The translations under genes and the position numbers were made by a program. 24,814 nucleotides of DNA from Candidatus Hydrogenedentota bacterium (GTDB taxonomy: Bacteria > Hydrogenedentota > Hydrogenedentia > Hydrogenedentales > SLHB01): assembly GCA_003557825.1 (NCBI GenBank), contig PWNM01000591.1, forward strand, positions 1 to 24,814, given 5' to 3'. The notes below the pieces were generated by a model. That model worked only from the letters and a program-made list of their open reading frames with translations. It had not been told where the DNA came from and ran no database searches. Positions 22,966 to 24,814 of this stretch are shown here, piece by piece (the first letter of the stretch is position 1; every line of letters begins with the position of its first letter).

Positions 22966-23347
22966 GCGAATCCTTCAGAGCCTCCGCCGTGGTGCTTCTC
23001 TCGGTGAACGAGGCGAGCTGCTCGCCGCAAAGCATCTTCGCCGGAATGGATACCGAATACTTGAGCGAAACACCAAGCTTGGCGCATACGAAATCGACAT
23101 CATCGCCAGGGAAGGCGATACCATAGCGTTCGTCGAGGTGAAAACACGGCAAGGCGATCCCTATGCTGATCCGGAAGCGAATATAACTCCTACGAAAATG
23201 CGTCATCTCCGCCGGGCGGCGGGGATTTACTTGGCGCACCACGATAACCCCGAGTACTACTACCGATTTGATGTGGTTACCGTGGTAATACCTGGTTCCG
23301 GGGCTCCTGAGATCGCCTTGTACCGCGATGCCTTCCCAGGTGAGTAA
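22952..23347 (+). CDS. yraN: YraN/UPF0102 family nuclease-like protein
   Basis: This 131-residue protein belongs to UPF0102, a small family with a restriction-endonuclease-like fold of unsettled function, linked in some bacteria to DNA processing. Motifs seen: GERGELLAAKHLRRNGYRIL near the N terminus, and YEIDIIAREGDTIAFVEVKTR with the D-x(n)-E-x-K nuclease pattern (Asp in EIDII, Glu and Lys in VEVKTR). An ORF runs back to 22847, inside scpA, but homology begins near MRWVERIL, so ATG 22952 is chosen. It overlaps the end of scpA by 14 bases, so the two are probably translated together. Confidence 0.85.
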   Translation: MRWVERILQSLRRGASLGERGELLAAKHLRRNGYRILERNTKLGAYEIDIIAREGDTIAFVEVKTRQGDPYADPEANITPTKMRHLRRAAGIYLAHHDNPEYYYRFDVVTVVIPGSGAPEIALYRDAFPGE

Positions 23348-23362
23348 TACGACCTCGGGCGG

Positions 23363-24319
23363 TTAGGCGTCCTCAGTCACTTCCCTTACCCGATCCTTAT
23401 GGATGCGGCGCGTCCGGCCCTGAATCTGGATGTAGTAATAGGGGTCATCGTCGATGACGGCATCGGCAGGTTGGGCCAGGCCGCTATGAAAATGGACCAC
23501 ATATCTAACAGGCTCTTCTTTTTGGGCAGCAACCGGCGGGATCGCATCATCAATCTGCGCCAACAGTCCACTCTGAACCCCATTGCGTCGGAAATGCCGC
23601 TCCCAATGGCGCACCGTTCGGATGTAGTTCTGCGTCTCGTTAAAAGGAGGCACGCCATTGTGGCGTCGCACGGCTTCCGGCCCGGCGTTATATCCCGCCA
23701 GAGCAAGAGTCAGGTTGCCGTTGAATAGCTTCAACATTTTGGAAAGGTACTGCGTACCTCCGGCAATGTTTTCGGCCGGGTCAAAAATATTCGAGACTCC
23801 CATATCACTGGCTGTCCCAGGCATGAGCTGCATAAGCCCCTTTGCCCCTGCTCTTGACACGGCATTGGGGTTGAAATTGCTCTCTGCACGGATAACTGCA
23901 TAGACCAAGCTCTGATCAAGGTTATACATGCGGCAGTAATACTCGACAATTTCACCAATTTTCGAATGGTCGGTTATTTGCGATCGGCTTAGGCTCCTGA
24001 ACTGCCGGGGAACCGAGACCCGTTCGAGGGTGATATCTTCGAATCGGGAGTCGTTCTCATAGCGCTGAGGCCGGTTGGTCATCACAGTGGTGCCGCTTTC
24101 ATCCCGAAACGCGCGCATTTCGGATGTTCCCCGCCTCCGGGCCGTTTGAACCCGTGGGGGTACCGGTGCAGGAGCAGCAGGCTGTCCAAACTGGGAATGC
24201 AGATTGGGAGCAGCATGTTGCCCGGGCCCACGCATAACGTCGGTTGAGCCGTCAAAACACACCACTACTCCCACAAGGATGAGGAACGTGATCAGGTATT
24301 TCATGTGTACTCGCCCCAT
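23363..24319 (-). CDS. Lytic transglycosylase, SLT domain
   Basis: This 318-residue exported enzyme cleaves peptidoglycan glycan strands, forming 1,6-anhydro ends. A signal peptide lies at about 1-22 (MGRVHMKYLITFLILVGVVV, ending before CFDGST; the Cys has no good lipobox). A Pro/Ala-rich linker is followed by a short DUF4124-like stretch (FRDESGTTVMTNRPQRY). The SLT domain at about 115-245 has catalytic E146 in AVIRAESNFNPNAVS, GLMQLMPGTA at 161-170 and AGYNAGP at 208-214. A C-terminal extension of about 70 residues is unique to this protein as far as I can see. An ORF extends to 24451, but ATG 24319 is preferred: AGGAAG lies 6 bases before it and the predicted promoter ends at 24355. ATG 24304 is an alternative. 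Its wall-cutting role complements the synthases in this window. Confidence 0.85.
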   Translation of the reverse strand: MGRVHMKYLITFLILVGVVVCFDGSTDVMRGPGQHAAPNLHSQFGQPAAPAPVPPRVQTARRRGTSEMRAFRDESGTTVMTNRPQRYENDSRFEDITLERVSVPRQFRSLSRSQITDHSKIGEIVEYYCRMYNLDQSLVYAVIRAESNFNPNAVSRAGAKGLMQLMPGTASDMGVSNIFDPAENIAGGTQYLSKMLKLFNGNLTLALAGYNAGPEAVRRHNGVPPFNETQNYIRTVRHWERHFRRNGVQSGLLAQIDDAIPPVAAQKEEPVRYVVHFHSGLAQPADAVIDDDPYYYIQIQGRTRRIHKDRVREVTEDA

Positions 24320-24354
24320 CAAGGCTTCCTGTTTCCCCTTCATCATACGGCCAA

Positions 24355-24384
24355 AGTATACCCCATAAAAGCCTTTTTTGGCAA
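24355..24384 (-). promoter_or_regulatory. Sigma70-like promoter of the lytic transglycosylase gene
   Basis: On the minus strand, TTGCCA (24384-24379) and TATACT (24360-24355) are 18 bases apart and each match consensus at 5 of 6 positions. Transcription would start near 24348, giving a leader of about 30 bases with an AGGAAG ribosome site before ATG 24319. Confidence 0.6.
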
Positions 24385-24460
24385 CCCACTTATTCGAGAT
24401 TTGCCCGTAAAACACCCCTGGGTAGCATCTGAAAGACCTAAAATTACGCAACCCGCATGT

Positions 24461-24814
24461 CTATTTCGTATGCTTGGTCCTTGCAATTATATGGTCCTGT
24501 AGTTCGCGATCAATAAGTCGAAACTGCTGTGAGAACCCTGCTACACGCACGGGAATGTTACCGTATCGCTCCGGATCGTTTTGAGCCCGAAGCAGCCGCT
24601 CTACGGTGGTCACATTCCACTGCAACTGCCCCACTCCCATCCGAAAGGCGCCGTTGATCAATTGCGCCAGCCTTTGGACTCCCGTCGGTCCGGCTGCCAA
24701 TGCCGGATCGATCTCGATGATGGCCGCAGAGGCTCCTGCTGCCTGATCGTGCGGTAAGCGTGCCAGGGACTGGAGCATTGCCGTTACACCCCGCTCGTCA
24801 CGGCCTTGATGGGC
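24461..24814 (-). CDS. C-terminal end of a glycyl radical enzyme (5' end outside window)
   Basis: The frame stays open to the window edge, so only the last 117 residues are visible. They carry the glycyl radical domain: GVTAMLQSLARLP, then FRMGVGQLQWNV, AQNDPERYGNIPVRVAGFSQQF and RELQDHIIARTKH. The Gly in RVAGF is the residue that carries the radical after activation by a radical SAM activase. This family covers pyruvate formate-lyase, diol/glycerol dehydratases, choline TMA-lyase and others, and the specific reaction cannot be told from the end alone. The usual Tyr after the radical Gly is Phe here. Such enzymes are oxygen-sensitive, which suggests an anaerobic lifestyle. The activase gene is not in this window. 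Confidence 0.85.
   Translation of the reverse strand, partial: AHQGRDERGVTAMLQSLARLPHDQAAGASAAIIEIDPALAAGPTGVQRLAQLINGAFRMGVGQLQWNVTTVERLLRAQNDPERYGNIPVRVAGFSQQFRLIDRELQDHIIARTKHTK

Noticed and set aside
22703..23242. 179-residue minus-strand ORF opposite scpA and yraN
   Set aside because: It lies antisense to two recognised genes, has no ribosome site and no recognisable motif.
24320..24451. Upstream extension of the lytic transglycosylase ORF by 44 residues
   Set aside because: It would put the signal peptide far inside the protein and it spans the predicted promoter.
1..24814. Search by eye for CRISPR arrays, insertion sequences, attachment sites and tRNA genes
   Set aside because: No regularly spaced repeats, transposase or integrase motifs, or cloverleaf with a CCA-type end were recognised; a weak or unusual RNA gene could still have been missed.

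Overview
The window reads as chromosomal, non-mobile DNA from a rod-shaped, Gram-negative, probably anaerobic bacterium. The prepilin-type protein with a C-terminal DG motif, the neutral-ceramidase-like protein and the large uncharacterised membrane protein resemble gene content of Planctomycetes, Verrucomicrobia, Lentisphaerae and candidate phyla such as Hydrogenedentes. The FliW/CsrA pair suggests flagellar regulation. This placement is inference and has not been tested by phylogeny. No tRNA, rRNA, CRISPR array, insertion sequence or phage gene was seen.

Layout. 1-1824: the C-terminal end of a possible glycosidase, then a TIM-barrel amidohydrolase, closed by a strong stem-loop. 1865-2776 (minus): an orphan prepilin-like protein with a good promoter. 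3085-6000: a VanZ-like membrane protein, then a class A penicillin-binding protein. 6045-7961: a CarH/LitR-type B12-binding MerR regulator divergent from a short-chain dehydrogenase that lacks the usual catalytic Tyr; the 198-base gap between them is full of symmetric sequences. 8123-9449 (minus): fliW, csrA and an unknown gene, followed by an unusual long hairpin. 9797-17763: the cell-shape operon mreB-mreC-mreD-mrdA-rodA, running directly into a DUF2344 gene and RNase E/G (rng). 17964-22000: a secreted protein that fuses a neutral-ceramidase-like domain to a C45-type Ntn-hydrolase domain, overlapping a membrane-anchored unknown. 22126-23347: scpA and yraN. 23363-24319 (minus): a lytic transglycosylase. 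24461-24814 (minus): the C-terminal end of a glycyl radical enzyme cut by the window edge.

How the genes fit together. Much of the window serves the cell wall: PBP1A-like synthase, PBP2/RodA/MreBCD elongation machinery and a lytic transglycosylase. Close gene spacing (overlaps of 1-4 bases between mrdA, rodA, the DUF2344 gene and rng) suggests one long transcript from an extended -10 promoter near 9694. FliW and CsrA form a protein-antagonist/RNA-binding-protein pair. The most interesting points are the two-hydrolase fusion at 17964, the CarH-like divergent control region at 7020-7217, and the hairpin after the csrA operon whose minus-strand loop carries CsrA-type ANGGA motifs.
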